In this document: one piece after another, positions 63,399 to 64,000 of the stretch
How the letters are laid out: each line of letters opens with the position of its first letter
How positions within the stretch are numbered: position 1 is the stretch's first letter
NCBI GenBank assembly: GCA_947173945.1
Contig: CAMWGV010000001.1
Span: forward strand, 1 to 64,000
Source: an uncultured Lachnospiraceae bacterium
GTDB lineage: Bacteria; Bacillota; Clostridia; Lachnospirales; Lachnospiraceae
DNA: 64,000 nt
Direction of reading: 5' to 3'
The notes under the pieces: model-generated
The model's input: only the letters and a program-made list of their open reading frames with translations
Database searches by the model: none
What the model was told of the DNA's origin: nothing
Program-made: the position numbers and the translations under genes

Positions 63399-63776
63399 AT
63401 GAGAATAGTGTGTTCTAGGCCACCAATAAGTTCCTATAATTTTATGCGGTATCTATGTGCATCATTAACGAAAAGTAAAAAAGTAATTATTGACCTGCAA
63501 ATTATTGTTCAACATATATATAATTTTAAAACAGAAAATGAACAATTGCAATATATGTTTGAAGACATTGAGTTTCGAAAAGGAATCAATAATGTTACAT
63601 CAAATGATATTTCAGAAGGGATAAATAATTTGCAGACTTTTGGCTTAGTGGGGAAATTAAACCCTAAATATGAGAAATTGATTATATATTTAACAGAAGA
63701 AGAAGCAGATGCCATTTTAGCAGAATGTGATGCAAGTATTAGAGAGGCTATGCGACATCTGGCGGAATCATTTTAA
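63399..63776 (+). CDS. small protein of unknown function next to an HD-domain gene
   Basis: A 125-aa soluble protein, probably helical with a winged-helix-like end (ISEGINNLQTFGLVGKLNPKYEKLIIYLTEEEADAIL). AGAGGAG precedes the ATG. It ends 23 bp before an HD-domain gene and is presumably its partner or regulator. No family recognised. Confidence 0.65.
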   Translation: MRIVCSRPPISSYNFMRYLCASLTKSKKVIIDLQIIVQHIYNFKTENEQLQYMFEDIEFRKGINNVTSNDISEGINNLQTFGLVGKLNPKYEKLIIYLTEEEADAILAECDASIREAMRHLAESF

Positions 63777-63799
63777 AAAGTGATATTGTGGAGGATAAA

Positions 63800-64000
63800 A
63801 TGGGGAGAATTAAAAATATAATGATTTCTCCAGAATATAAAGAGATAGAAAAAGACGTTGAGTCTTTTGTTAAAGAAAGGCTTGAAAATTATATTCCGGC
63901 AGATACAGGAAAAAAGACAATTCATGATCCGGTTTGGGGTTCTATAGATTATTCAGAGTGGGAAATGCAACTTATTGACTCACCACTGTTCCAAAGACTA
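63800..64000 (+). CDS. HD-superfamily phosphohydrolase, N-terminal part (runs off the window)
   Basis: 67 codons are visible to the window end. After a helical start the sequence reads KKTIHDPVWGSIDYSEWEMQLIDSPLFQRL, matching the opening of dNTPase/SAMHD1-like HD proteins (typically DPVHG.I......LID.P.FQRLR). The catalytic HD motif itself would lie beyond the window. GTGGAGG precedes the ATG. Such enzymes hydrolyse dNTPs or other nucleotides and often occur in phage-defence regions. Confidence 0.7.
   Translation, partial: MGRIKNIMISPEYKEIEKDVESFVKERLENYIPADTGKKTIHDPVWGSIDYSEWEMQLIDSPLFQRL

Overview
The window looks like chromosomal DNA of a low-GC, Gram-positive, motile anaerobe, most likely a Lachnospiraceae member (Clostridia). 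Supporting signs are a ptb-buk butyrate pair, cellobiose phosphorylase, flagellin with FliS, many small Lachnospiraceae-type hypothetical proteins, AGGAGG ribosome-binding sites and sigma-A promoters of TTGACA-17-TATAAT type. I see no rRNA, tRNA, CRISPR array, transposase or integrase. All identifications come from reading the sequence; no database search was run.

Layout. 0.1-2.7 kb: a metal-efflux operon (free-standing HMA protein, P1B ATPase, ArsR-family regulator) behind a palindromic operator. 2.8-8.1 kb: Maf, a TerB-like/AAA protein, an Orn/Lys/Arg decarboxylase-family protein and a MATE exporter. 8.1-13.7 kb: a small basic membrane protein, ptb, buk (split by hairpin-rich repeats), a large membrane-anchored protein and aroD. 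13.7-25 kb: a Gfo/Idh oxidoreductase, ileS, glycogen phosphorylase, a degenerate SpoIID-like/SpoIIQ-like pair, a Fur/PerR regulator, a GGDEF-EAL protein and acyl carrier protein. 25-31 kb: cellobiose phosphorylase and aldose epimerase on the minus strand, a DUF4358-type lipoprotein, an SbsA-like Ig protein and an M23 peptidase behind a structured leader. 31-37 kb: a 368-bp modular inverted repeat, then a 1014-aa protein, flagellin and FliS, the first two behind apparent sigma-28 promoters.

38.2-57 kb is an exopolysaccharide/capsule locus. It begins with the control and assembly module (CpsB phosphatase, LCP ligase, Wzz-like protein, tyrosine kinase). It continues with a secreted Lys-rich protein, an aminotransferase, an initiating sugar transferase, an ATP-grasp enzyme, several glycosyltransferases, LicD, an EpsG-like polymerase, a pyruvyltransferase, an FrhB-like Fe-S protein, a Wzx flippase and an acyltransferase. 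From about 45 kb the DNA becomes visibly more AT-rich, as expected for an exchangeable locus.

57.2-64 kb is an accessory island of poorly described genes. A tight operon encodes a membrane-anchored coiled-coil protein, a double zinc-ribbon protein, a small helical protein and a Ycf46-like AAA+ ATPase, followed by an unknown protein. After it come a decayed zinc-ribbon fragment, what looks like a displaced ribosomal-protein L10 leader, a small unknown protein and the start of an HD-type phosphohydrolase that runs off the window.

The most unusual DNA-level features are a family of 39-bp double palindromes with compensatory stem changes, one copy lying in frame inside an aminotransferase gene, and the large inverted repeat at 31.3-31.6 kb whose arms carry the same modules in swapped order. 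The best candidate for an undescribed protein system is the AAA+ operon at 58-62.9 kb.
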